From positions 1-29,187 of IMG/VR virus record IMGVR_UViG_3300038701_000780: a DNA stretch of 29,187 nucleotides; one strand, 5' to 3'. Shown piece after piece: positions 1-7,447 of the stretch. A program made the position numbers and the translations under genes. This stretch comes from a virus. A model generated the notes under the pieces. That model was not told the DNA's origin. It ran no database searches and saw only the letters and a list, made by a program, of their open reading frames with translations. Each line of letters opens with the position of its first letter. Positions within the stretch are counted from its first letter, which is position 1.

Positions 1-547
1 GGCCCTGAAGAGCTTGATCTGTTTGACCAAAGTACATATCGAGAGCGTTGTTGTAGCTGTTCTGCTTCTGTGAGGCGATAAGGTTAGCTAGTCGGTCTGC
101 TGTGTCACCTGCAATCTGTGTTTCGCCAATCGTCTGAGCACCAGAACCATAGGCACCACTTTGGGCCGCTCCAACACGGAGTTTAGCAAGGGCTTGGTTA
201 GAAGCGTCCACGGCGTCTTTGATTGCTCTGTCAGTAACTAGATCGTCGTAAGGGTTCATGTAGGCTTCTAGGTCGCCTGCCTGTGGGGCTCTTCCCATGC
301 GGTCGGTGGCAAAGGCAAGGAGGTCGTTTGTTGAGCCTGTGAAGTCCCTGTCCGTCATTCCTCGAACACGGTCTTGGGCTGCTAGTTCGTCAGCAGAGAA
401 GTCGGCAATACGATCACCACCATAGGCCGTGAACTCACCCGAAAAGGCGTCCATTGCAGAGTCCACCGAACGATCCGCCAGTCGATCAAACTGAGGTGAT
501 GTATGGACCTTGTTCTCGGTAGTTGTCTTTTGCTTACTTTTTCCCAT
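1..547 (-). CDS. Putative virion/ejection protein, N-terminal part
   Basis: This is the 5' part of a gene that runs off the left edge; about 182 codons are visible and no stop is met. Translation starts MGKSKQKTTTENK at an ATG on 545-547, four bases after the stop of the preceding gene. The product is hydrophilic and helical, rich in Ala, Asp and Gln, with a stretch AYMNPYDDLVTDRAIKD followed by AKLRVGAAQSGAYGSGAQ. Similar NPY...D...A..G.AA...GA.G patterns are common in proteins encoded late in podovirus tail/ejection modules, but I cannot name the family. No strong Shine-Dalgarno is seen; GAGTAG precedes the start. The role is inferred from position after tail genes. Confidence 0.7.
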   Translation of the reverse strand, partial: MGKSKQKTTTENKVHTSPQFDRLADRSVDSAMDAFSGEFTAYGGDRIADFSADELAAQDRVRGMTDRDFTGSTNDLLAFATDRMGRAPQAGDLEAYMNPYDDLVTDRAIKDAVDASNQALAKLRVGAAQSGAYGSGAQTIGETQIAGDTADRLANLIASQKQNSYNNALDMYFGQTDQALQG

Positions 548-551
548 AAAA

Positions 552-1037
552 CTACTCTACCACACGCGGCTTGAAAATGGTTCCACTTGATCGATTATCG
601 GCAAATCTTTCCAATAGATAGGGCATTTGAGTGAGTTTGATGCTCTCTTTGATTAACCTCATCATCTTTGTTGATACGTCCCTGTTACCTCTGTAGTCTT
701 CTCTGACCCAGAACAGAGCGTTAGTCATGTAGCCTTCTTTGGACCAGTAGAACGCATTAGTGATGTTAATTAGAGACCCAACCATTTGATCTCCATGCCA
801 AATTAGGAATTGAAAGTCGGGGATGTCCTCACAACATTCTTCGAAATGTTCCCTAATTCGCCCTTCGCTCTTTTCACCAAAGCTAACAAGGCTGTTGAGA
901 TGCGGTCGCCAAAGCTTCATGCAGTGGTCAAACATCTCCATCGTGAAGAGGCTTACTTTAAGATCTTGGGTCTTTAATGTTCTTTCCACTCTCAATTTCT
1001 TTCTTAGCCGCACCAAGGGCTTTATCAAGCACCTCAA
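552..1037 (-). CDS. GNAT-like acetyltransferase-fold protein
   Basis: A 161-codon frame whose central part (LKVSLFTMEMFDHCMKLW, DFQFLIWHGDQMVGSLIN, NALFWVREDYRGNRDVST) follows the beta-alpha-beta plan of GNAT N-acetyltransferases, including an R-G-N-R segment after beta-4 where the acetyl-CoA pyrophosphate loop (Q/RxxGxG/A) normally lies. The loop is degenerate, so catalysis is not assured. The frame begins inside the preceding gene, overlapping it by 80 nt from the ATG at 1037; GTG or TTG codons near 987-1002 or the ATG near 929 are alternative starts, but the last would remove beta-1. T7-like phages carry a small internal-virion gene at a comparable place, and a virion role is possible. The family call is by motif reading only. 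Confidence 0.6.
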   Translation of the reverse strand: MRCLIKPLVRLRKKLRVERTLKTQDLKVSLFTMEMFDHCMKLWRPHLNSLVSFGEKSEGRIREHFEECCEDIPDFQFLIWHGDQMVGSLINITNAFYWSKEGYMTNALFWVREDYRGNRDVSTKMMRLIKESIKLTQMPYLLERFADNRSSGTIFKPRVVE

Positions 1038-1188
1038 ACCCAGCTTCTGAGTTTCCGTCCCCTAGATGAGCCACGAACCACGCAGGCAGTACGTACTCTC
1101 CTTCTGACACTTGGGCCGTAACCGTGTCGTCTTTGCCCTTGCTGGCTGTGCTTTGTTTCGGTCCCGAAAGTAGTTCCATGAAGTCCAT
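958..1188 (-). CDS. Small conserved virion-associated protein
   Basis: A 76-aa protein starting MDFMELL three bases after the stop of the AAA+ gene, with AAGGA about 12 nt upstream. The core reads VSEGEYVLPAWFVAHLGDGN then SEAGFEVLDKAL. This 'GEYV(I/L)P...V..LGDGN...G...L' block is recurrent in small podovirus structural or ejection proteins and in the C-terminal regions of some tail proteins. It therefore looks like a real conserved domain, although its function is not known to me. The C-terminal tail is Lys-rich (AAKKEIESGKNIKDPRS). It overlaps the following GNAT-like gene if that uses its upstream start. Confidence 0.75.
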   Translation of the reverse strand: MDFMELLSGPKQSTASKGKDDTVTAQVSEGEYVLPAWFVAHLGDGNSEAGFEVLDKALGAAKKEIESGKNIKDPRS

Positions 1189-1191
1189 TAG

Positions 1192-2364
1192 TTACACCAT
1201 CCTTAGTAATATGCTTTGGAGTTCTGCTCCACTAATTTTAGCATCCATTGCTCCTTCGTAGTTTTGTCCTGTTCGATCTTTGATAAAGGCTCGTGCATCG
1301 GCTGAGTCAATAAGACCGAGTTCGTACTTGCAATCGACACGACCGGGGCGAATAAGAGCTGGATCAAGCTTATCTGGGTGGTTGGAAGTCATGATAAGAA
1401 TACGTCCAGACCCCGCTGTCACACCGTCAATGTTGTTCAAAAGACAGGACAGAGTGAGCTTTTTCTTCTTTTTGTCATCGTCGTCTGTTTCTCTGTCCAC
1501 ACCAACAGAATCAATATCTTCCATCAAAACGATGCACTTCTTAGGACAATTTCTAATTGCTCGTTCTAGACCATCATCGTCGATTGACCCCAGATTGATC
1601 CGGTAGATAGGGAGGTTCAGCTCTGTCGCCAAGACCAACGAAACTGTGGATTTGCCTGTACCGGGAGGCCCGTGAAACAAGTACCCACGTCGATGAGGAA
1701 TACCGTAGTCTTTATAGGTGCTGGCAGAGGAAAGGAACTGTTGAGCGTCATCAATAATATCGTCCAGTACATCACTACACACGGTTTCTCTTGTACGAGA
1801 AGGAATAGTTGCTTCACCGGAGAAGTAGTCGTAGTTCCATGTAAAGCACTCTACTTCGTCTCCATTATTAGCTGTATAAGCTTCTTGGATAATTCTCTCA
1901 ATGACTCCCTTAAACGGACGAAGAACAAAGAAAGTGTAGTACTCTCGTTTCTCTTTACTTAGACCGTCCTCGTCTCGTCCCAGTGAAATAACAACAGGGA
2001 GAAGGCCAAAGAACATTAGGTGGGGTCCCCAGCCGGGTGTGATTAGGAAGTTTCTCTCCGAGTCTTCGTAGCTTCCTCCGTTCTCAACTGTGCCAATTCT
2101 CTGACGAGGCGAGTTTCTTAGGTCTTTTCGTCTATGTAGTACGTTCTTCAGTTTATAGAAACCAGATGTTGTGTTGTCTACTTCGATCTCTTGGATAAAA
2201 CGGCGCTGAAGAAACCTTAAGATAGCAAAAGGAACCGAGCGAAAAGCAAAGAGAAAAGCGGAGATGAGACCACCACCAACGATACCAATAAGAAACTCAT
2301 TGTCGAGTTGTGAAACAAGGTAATCGCTGACTTGATCTACTGTAAGGGTGCTAAAAATGTCCAT
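1192..2364 (-). CDS. BCS1-like membrane-anchored AAA+ ATPase
   Basis: A 390-aa protein. Residues about 24-43 (FLIGIVGGGLISAFLFAF) form one membrane segment followed by basic residues, as in BCS1. The AAA+ core has Walker A GPPGTGKS (232-239), Walker B CIVLMEDID (277-285), a charged insertion DDDDKKKKK (295-303), LLNNIDGV, sensor-1 ILIMTSN (322-328), and arginine fingers in LIRPGRVD (338-344). LLNNIDGV..G.GRIL.MTSNHPDKLDPALIRPGRVD is the signature of the BCS1 branch, whose mitochondrial member translocates folded Rieske protein across a membrane; bacterial and phage members have unknown roles. It sits in the tail module between the coiled-coil fibre gene and small virion genes. A role in virion assembly or genome entry is inference. 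No good Shine-Dalgarno precedes the ATG. Confidence 0.88.
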   Translation of the reverse strand: MDIFSTLTVDQVSDYLVSQLDNEFLIGIVGGGLISAFLFAFRSVPFAILRFLQRRFIQEIEVDNTTSGFYKLKNVLHRRKDLRNSPRQRIGTVENGGSYEDSERNFLITPGWGPHLMFFGLLPVVISLGRDEDGLSKEKREYYTFFVLRPFKGVIERIIQEAYTANNGDEVECFTWNYDYFSGEATIPSRTRETVCSDVLDDIIDDAQQFLSSASTYKDYGIPHRRGYLFHGPPGTGKSTVSLVLATELNLPIYRINLGSIDDDGLERAIRNCPKKCIVLMEDIDSVGVDRETDDDDKKKKKLTLSCLLNNIDGVTAGSGRILIMTSNHPDKLDPALIRPGRVDCKYELGLIDSADARAFIKDRTGQNYEGAMDAKISGAELQSILLRMV

Positions 2365-2409
2365 ACAAAAAACGTAGCAGGACTATCAGAACGACGCAAA
2401 TAAATTAGA

Positions 2410-3225
2410 TTAGGCAGACTCTAGTGTATCTACTCGGGCTTCGATCTCATCTAGGGCCTCTTGTACGTCGTCTGCTGTAAGCCCCGAAGATGAGTTGTCG
2501 TACCCAATCAAAGACGCTCCCTCAGACGCTGATGTGCTTTGGAAGTCGGTAATCGTTCCCTCGGCTGTCGTCACACGGGCTGTCAGAGCTGTGATGTCTG
2601 TTTGGGCTGTACCCAAGTCGGTTTGAAGAGTCGTGATGTTTCCTTCGGCAGCAGTTACGTCTGTTTGCAGATTCGCAATGTCAGTGTCGTTAGACGTAAT
2701 GTTGGTCTCTGACGTTGTTACACGAGTATCAAGTGCCGTGACAGAAGAGGAAAGTGTCGTAACTGAAGATTCGGCTGTCGTTACCCGTGTATCAAGAGCT
2801 ACGATATCTGCTTCTGCGGCAGTAAGATCTGTTTGAAGTGTTCCTACTGTTGTTTGCAGCGAAGCAACGTTTGTGTTCAGGGTAGATACACCTGTCTGAA
2901 GAGTCCCCACATCTGTTTGCAGAGTCGATACACTACCTTGGAGTGCTGAAACTGTCGTGTTAAGCGTCGTAACTGTCCCAGAAAGTGTCGTAACTGCTGC
3001 ATCCAAAGTAACAACAGAGGCACTAAGGGTTGCTACATCTCCGTCAATCGTCTCAACGTCGGTGTCTGTTCGTTGGAGGTTACGAAAGCCTTGTTCGATA
3101 GCAATACGCATGGCACCAAACCAACGTCGCAGCTCTTGGTCCTTAGGATCACTTGATTCGCTGATGGACTTTGGGGTATCGGGAAGAACAACGTTCTTAG
3201 TCTGTGTTGCAACTCTGGATACCAT
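2410..3225 (-). CDS. Coiled-coil tail fibre or stalk protein
   Basis: A 271-aa protein that starts directly after the stop of the gp10-like gene (TAA then ATG). After a short N-terminal head (MVSRVATQTKNVVLPDTPKS) residues about 55-235 are an almost regular 7-residue pattern of TTLxTxV, LQTDVGTLQTG and TAESSVTTL units, typical of long trimeric coiled-coil fibres. The C-terminus GASLIGYDNSSSGLTADDVQ followed by EALDEIEARVDTLES matches a module that is repeated three times in the 1324-aa tailspike. This suggests a shared trimerisation or attachment unit between two virion fibres. Structural role in the tail is well supported; partner and receptor are unknown. Confidence 0.8.
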   Translation of the reverse strand: MVSRVATQTKNVVLPDTPKSISESSDPKDQELRRWFGAMRIAIEQGFRNLQRTDTDVETIDGDVATLSASVVTLDAAVTTLSGTVTTLNTTVSALQGSVSTLQTDVGTLQTGVSTLNTNVASLQTTVGTLQTDLTAAEADIVALDTRVTTAESSVTTLSSSVTALDTRVTTSETNITSNDTDIANLQTDVTAAEGNITTLQTDLGTAQTDITALTARVTTAEGTITDFQSTSASEGASLIGYDNSSSGLTADDVQEALDEIEARVDTLESA

Positions 3226-4776
3226 TTATCTAAACCCATCCGGTGAAATACGGAAACGTGAAACACCAAGGTCAAAACTACCACCAAGTTCATTCTGGCT
3301 CAACACAATCTGCATTGTTCTGCCACGAAGTTTGTAGTCAACAGTTTCAGTAGACCCATCAAAGATGAACGGCCCCTTAACAATCTCCTCGTTCGAGTTC
3401 GGGTACTTCTTACCTTTCAACGTAATCGTCATCGTTCCTTCGATGTTAAGGTCAGGTACGTAGCGATCATTGAAAAGGATTTCAGTTCCTGTGTCTAAAC
3501 CAAAGATACCTGAAGTAAGAGAAGCGTTCATTGGTGCGCCATCATCGTCTGACCCAATCTCGTGCTCAAACAACTGACCGTCCTTACCAGCAATAGGTTT
3601 CTCAAAGATACTAGAGTCTTCCCACACAGTTCTTTCGAGACTCCCGCTGTACCATGTCTTTTCACGGTAGTTATAGATCACGTAACGATCATTCTCGACA
3701 CTGTTCAGGGACGGGTAGAACCACCACAGTTCGTTGTGCTGAGAGTTAACCCCACAGTAAACTTTTTCTTTTTGTCCCCGGTTAATCGTATTTGGGCTTA
3801 CGTTGCTCTTTTCAGGTTCTCCAAAGACATCAAGGTCAAGAGGTGTCCTAATCGGAGTAACAACACCGTCATATTGGTAGAAGGAGTTAATCCCCATCCA
3901 GTACACGGTACCTTCAACTTCCTGAGCCGCATGAGGTGCGATAAGTCCACACTTACTCCCGATACGGTTGAAGCCGAAGACAAAGTCACCACCCGTAAGC
4001 TCCATCGCATAGGCAGTTGTGTCTGACCAGATAATTGTTTGTAGTCGTGTCTTCAGTGCTCCAATTAGCTTAGATCCACCTTGGAGCCTCTGTCTACCAG
4101 CGTTGTTATCTGTGGCCGGTGTCCAATCTGTGTAATCGGCATCGTCTGACCAGCGGACCAGCATCGGGTCAAACACGTCACTTTCATTGGTACACCCAAG
4201 AGCAAACACAAAAGGAGCTGGTTCGTGGATAAACATGAAGTTACACTCAGCCGGGGCGTCTGTAATCACTGATGCATCACCGCCAACACTCAGGTCCCAG
4301 TAAAAAATACCTCTGCCTTCTGGGTTGATGATTAGATCTTCACCAAAGTTGTCTACCGACCATTGACGGAGCTTAAGTGTCACAGAACCGTTGTTAGGCG
4401 AGCCGTAGCCACCTGACCCGTAGGTCCCAGCACCATAACCAGACACAACAGCGTTGTTAACAAGACCAGCAGGAACGTCGGTAGTAGTATCAACGATAGA
4501 TGTGAAAGAACCACTTGAGAAAACGTAGAAGTCTTCGTTTGTTCCCACAGCTACGTAGTTTTGCCCATCGAGAGCAGACCACGTATGAAGGGCTCTTGGT
4601 GTTCCTGAGATGTCGTTGTTAGAGCTAAAAGAAACCCAGCCACCGATACTGAACACACGTCCGTCTCTCCAACGAACCTTGTCACCTTCGATCCAAGACT
4701 GCCCAGCTTCGTAAGGTGTCATGTTCTTTACGAGACCGGGGCGCAGCTCAATTTCTTTTAGTTCCCCCGTTTCCAT
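3226..4776 (-). CDS. Tail hub / DNA stabilisation protein, P22 gp10-like
   Basis: A 516-aa protein beginning METGELKEIELRPGLVKN, then SWIEGDKVRWRDGRVFSIGGW. The opening 'L.PGl..n.T.y.....W..gd.vRw..G....iGGW' is the hallmark of a podovirus tail protein family related to P22 gp10, a beta-propeller hub that plugs the head-tail channel after packaging. The rest is a run of beta-strand-like repeats with WSALDGQNYVAVGTNEDFYVF, DYTDWTPATDNNAGRQRL, GTVYWMGINSFYQYDG and NELWWFYPS. The stop is contiguous with the next start. The family call rests on the N-terminal pattern and on neighbours (two adaptor proteins, collar fibre). Confidence 0.78.
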   Translation of the reverse strand: METGELKEIELRPGLVKNMTPYEAGQSWIEGDKVRWRDGRVFSIGGWVSFSSNNDISGTPRALHTWSALDGQNYVAVGTNEDFYVFSSGSFTSIVDTTTDVPAGLVNNAVVSGYGAGTYGSGGYGSPNNGSVTLKLRQWSVDNFGEDLIINPEGRGIFYWDLSVGGDASVITDAPAECNFMFIHEPAPFVFALGCTNESDVFDPMLVRWSDDADYTDWTPATDNNAGRQRLQGGSKLIGALKTRLQTIIWSDTTAYAMELTGGDFVFGFNRIGSKCGLIAPHAAQEVEGTVYWMGINSFYQYDGVVTPIRTPLDLDVFGEPEKSNVSPNTINRGQKEKVYCGVNSQHNELWWFYPSLNSVENDRYVIYNYREKTWYSGSLERTVWEDSSIFEKPIAGKDGQLFEHEIGSDDDGAPMNASLTSGIFGLDTGTEILFNDRYVPDLNIEGTMTITLKGKKYPNSNEEIVKGPFIFDGSTETVDYKLRGRTMQIVLSQNELGGSFDLGVSRFRISPDGFR

Positions 4777-4783
4777 TTACTAC

Positions 4784-5728
4784 TTATCCCTTGTATTGAA
4801 TATAGGCCAGTTTGTAGTAAGGTGGCAACGTGCTAACTGAGTGAGTGTGGGCACCAACGCCTGTTAGGCTAATTCCGTGCGTGTGACCCGATCCACTACC
4901 AGTCTCAGATGAACGACCGATGTCAGCGTCACTTGTTGAGCCCTTGAGAACGTACTGGTCGTTGTTACCCGACAGAGAAAATTCACGAGCAACGGAGTTA
5001 CTAGATGAGAGAGCCGGTGTAGAGCCTGCTGTAGCGTTCTTAGACACAAAGTGTCTGTGAGCAGGAATCTGGCTTACGGTCAGTGTATGGCTATCTGTTG
5101 TCCCTGAGATGTCGACTGTTGACGAACCAGAAGTTACAGAAGATGCTCCACCTGTGTTGCCAATTTCCGACTGACCTGTGGCCCCGTAGACGAATTTGTT
5201 TCGTAGATCGACTGTGCCGTTTGACCCGTTACAAATGAACCAACCGGTAGGAAGGTTAGAAAGCGTTCCAGCAAACATACGAATCTCATCAACAATATAG
5301 TCAACAGCTGGTGAGCCTTCGAAGATGTTACATGTACTTGTGTCAGAGTAGACAAAGAACTTAGTGCTTGTGTCTGATGTAATCGCTACACCTGTACCAC
5401 TTGAGTTCTTGAACGTAATCGTAAATGAACCCATGTTTGCACTGTTTTCAACAAGGTACATTCCAGAGAACGTGTTAGGGAAGTTGATTGTAAAGTTAGT
5501 CGCCAGCGTCCCGGTGATCTTAATGATTGCCGACTCGGTCTCAGATACGGCCCCAGTAGAACTCGTTAGCGTCTTTTGAGAACCGGCTGAAATATCAATA
5601 GTAAGTACGTCAGAGAGACCAGCGTCAATCTTGTCAAAGTTTCGGTTAAGCGTGTCTGCCCAAAGGCCGTCCTGATCCCCGGCTGCCGGTTTCTCTAGGT
5701 TAAGCAGAGCTGTAAATGTACTCGCCAT
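4784..5728 (-). CDS. Tail fibre with phage tail-collar domain
   Basis: A 314-aa protein. The N-terminus MASTFTALLNLEKPAAGDQD then LWADTLNRNFDKIDAGL is the common virion-attachment segment of short fibres. A collar domain follows at about 145-170: VDEIRMFAGTLSNLPTGWFI, CNGSNGTVDLRNKFVYGATG. The His/Ser/Thr/Gly-rich C-terminus contains DSHTLTVSQIPAHRHF, SGSGHTHG and GAHTHSVSTLPPYYKLAYI, as in the receptor-binding tips of collar-domain fibres that bind metal through HxH motifs. It lies between the gp10-like and adaptor genes. It most likely forms a short tail fibre; the receptor is unknown. Confidence 0.88.
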   Translation of the reverse strand: MASTFTALLNLEKPAAGDQDGLWADTLNRNFDKIDAGLSDVLTIDISAGSQKTLTSSTGAVSETESAIIKITGTLATNFTINFPNTFSGMYLVENSANMGSFTITFKNSSGTGVAITSDTSTKFFVYSDTSTCNIFEGSPAVDYIVDEIRMFAGTLSNLPTGWFICNGSNGTVDLRNKFVYGATGQSEIGNTGGASSVTSGSSTVDISGTTDSHTLTVSQIPAHRHFVSKNATAGSTPALSSSNSVAREFSLSGNNDQYVLKGSTSDADIGRSSETGSGSGHTHGISLTGVGAHTHSVSTLPPYYKLAYIQYKG

Positions 5729-5731
5729 TTG

Positions 5732-6475
5732 TTACGGACTCCCTACTGATGTCTGTCTATTGATATTAGCACGTTGTTCAGATTCTCCGGCGTCTTGACG
5801 TTCTCTGCGTGTAACGTTGAGGTGTCGAGCAAGGTCAGCCGTGTATCGCATGTTCCAGTAGTCAACGGCCCCTCTATTCTTCATGAACTCACTCATCTCA
5901 ATGAGAGCAGCAACACGAAGAAGGTTTGGTACCTTTTGAAGGATAACGTTGGTTGAGTTAGACGAGCTAAGAAAGTTTGCCTCAGCTGCATAAACAACGT
6001 CTAGACCTGTGATCGTCGTAGACAGTGCGTAGGGGGCAAAGATAAGAACTTCTGGGCTGCTGTCTTTGATTGAGTAGTACTTAGGAATACCGTAAGACGT
6101 TGAATTAGAACGATATTCTTCAATAAAGCTCTGTTCCACTTTCTCTAGTTTATGGCGATCTCCATTTGCATCGACGTACCAAACATCAACGAACCACAGG
6201 AACTTAGAAGGATCGATTGTCGTTGTTTGTTGTCCCACGACTTCGTAGTTTGTTGGAGTTGATCCTCCCTGAAGAAAGTCGAGTGTTTCGTTGTCAGTTC
6301 CTGAGAGGAAGTTAAAGGACTCAGATACTCTAAATCTTTCGTAGTCGGCCTCTTCGGCAACACGAGTCTCAGCTAGATTAATAGCCGTATCGACATAGTC
6401 TGCCATTTCCGAAGACGAGTCTTGGATTGTGTTAAGAAGATTGGTCTTCAGAGCTGAGTAGGATGTAATTGCCAT
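5732..6475 (-). CDS. Head-tail/tail adaptor protein, SU10-type
   Basis: A 247-aa protein starting MAITSYSALKTNLLNTIQ, then ADYVDTAINLAETRVAEEAD. The pattern 'y..L...l...l......e..d.v..fI.laE.rl.r.l' at the N-terminus, with WYVDANGDRHKLEKVEQSF in the middle and a C-terminal helical part RVAALIEMSEFMKNRGAVDYW, matches a widespread adaptor family of podoviruses that sits below the portal. The C-terminal RERQDAGESEQRAN helix is typical. The 101-aa gene upstream ends in TAA immediately before this ATG. Assignment is by pattern and gene order. Confidence 0.7.
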   Translation of the reverse strand: MAITSYSALKTNLLNTIQDSSSEMADYVDTAINLAETRVAEEADYERFRVSESFNFLSGTDNETLDFLQGGSTPTNYEVVGQQTTTIDPSKFLWFVDVWYVDANGDRHKLEKVEQSFIEEYRSNSTSYGIPKYYSIKDSSPEVLIFAPYALSTTITGLDVVYAAEANFLSSSNSTNVILQKVPNLLRVAALIEMSEFMKNRGAVDYWNMRYTADLARHLNVTRRERQDAGESEQRANINRQTSVGSP

Positions 6476-6781
6476 TTATGCTGCTGTCCTAAAAATGATT
6501 TCGCCCCAACGGAGAGGCTGAGACACACCATCGACTTCAACGGACAGAAGTGTACCAGCAGTCTGAAAAGCATCTGTATTTGGGCCGTGCTTGAAACGAA
6601 GTTTCCCCTCGGTACGAGAAGGACGTGGGATGTCTTTCTGAGGTGTGGTTACACGGTTCCAGCGTTTGTCGTTGAATTTTTTATCTACAAGAAGACCAGT
6701 ACCGGGCTCATACTCCAGTTGACCAATGGGCAGGAGAACTCCAGAACGTTGACAGTATGAGCGTCTTTGCGGCTTTTTCAT
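6476..6781 (-). CDS. Small conserved structural protein, unknown
   Basis: A 101-aa basic protein (MKKPQRRSYCQRSGVLLPIG) placed between two adaptor genes and coupled to both by TAA-ATG junctions. The opening resembles a short ribbon: C-x-R-S-G...G.L..ep.TG..V..K..D.R, a pattern also seen in phage and bacterial small proteins where a 'C..sG...p...l' element begins the chain, but only one Cys is present so no zinc site is supported. The middle RPSRTEGKLRFKHGPNTDAF and end RWGEIIFRTAA are beta-like. It is probably a minor virion or assembly protein; this is inferred from context only. Confidence 0.65.
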   Translation of the reverse strand: MKKPQRRSYCQRSGVLLPIGQLEYEPGTGLLVDKKFNDKRWNRVTTPQKDIPRPSRTEGKLRFKHGPNTDAFQTAGTLLSVEVDGVSQPLRWGEIIFRTAA

Positions 6782-7444
6782 TTATCGTCTTCTTCTCGAT
6801 CTTGGTGTGACGACGAAGTCAGCTCTTTCACGGTCAGCATCCATCGCCATCTTGAGCTTAGAGTTCCACTCAGCACGAAGCATCATTCTCTTCTCATCTG
6901 TAATCATTTTATCATTACATGCAAGACGGTAGGCTAGACCAGCAATAAGGACAGGAAAGAACACTGGCTTAACACCAATGGATTCGTCGTAGTCTGTAAT
7001 CTCTTCTGGTGAGATCTCTGCATATGCTGTGTAGGTGTAAGCAGCGTCTGTCTTCGGCCACAGTTTAAGTTCCACTGAATCACTCTTAGAGTGGGTAGTG
7101 AAGATAGAAGGACGACCTGTTTGGCTGCTTCCTGTGGCAATTTCATCAAACTCAAGGATGCCTGCGCGTTGAAGAGGAAACCGACTCGTGTTTGTGTTGT
7201 CCTCAACAAGGTTCAAAATCTCTGTGATACTCACATCAAGAGTTACTGAGTCGATAGCAGCAGCAACTGAGATGTCAAACCGTTTGAGGTAAGACAAAGG
7301 AATCTCGTAAGCAAGAATTTCCTGCACAAGCATGTTCAACTCAAACTTAGCTGTCTTAAGGCTTTCACCTTCATAAGGAGCACCACCAACCTTAAGAGCT
7401 GCGTTCTGAATGATGTCAATTACGGATACCGAGATTCTAGCCAT
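6782..7444 (-). CDS. Head-tail adaptor, P22 gp4-like
   Basis: A 220-aa protein starting MARISVSVIDIIQNAALKVG, then ESLKTAKFELNMLVQEILAY. The pattern 'd.i..Alr.lG....ge........aL..LN.ml..w' is that of P22 gp4-type tail accessory factors, which bind the portal ring and seal the vertex. The C-terminal half has a conserved helix (FFPVLIAGLAYRLACNDKMI) followed by KRMMLRAEWNSKLKMAMDA and ends in an Arg cluster RSRRRR that could contact DNA or the portal. It sits between the tailspike and the small adaptor-associated gene. The family assignment is by pattern. Confidence 0.75.
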   Translation of the reverse strand: MARISVSVIDIIQNAALKVGGAPYEGESLKTAKFELNMLVQEILAYEIPLSYLKRFDISVAAAIDSVTLDVSITEILNLVEDNTNTSRFPLQRAGILEFDEIATGSSQTGRPSIFTTHSKSDSVELKLWPKTDAAYTYTAYAEISPEEITDYDESIGVKPVFFPVLIAGLAYRLACNDKMITDEKRMMLRAEWNSKLKMAMDADRERADFVVTPRSRRRR

Positions 7445-7447
7445 TTA

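Noticed and set aside
2957-3337. Plus-strand ORFs opposite the coiled-coil and gp10-like genes
   Set aside because: Mirror of the Thr/Leu repeats on the other strand, no ribosome binding site, not protein-like.
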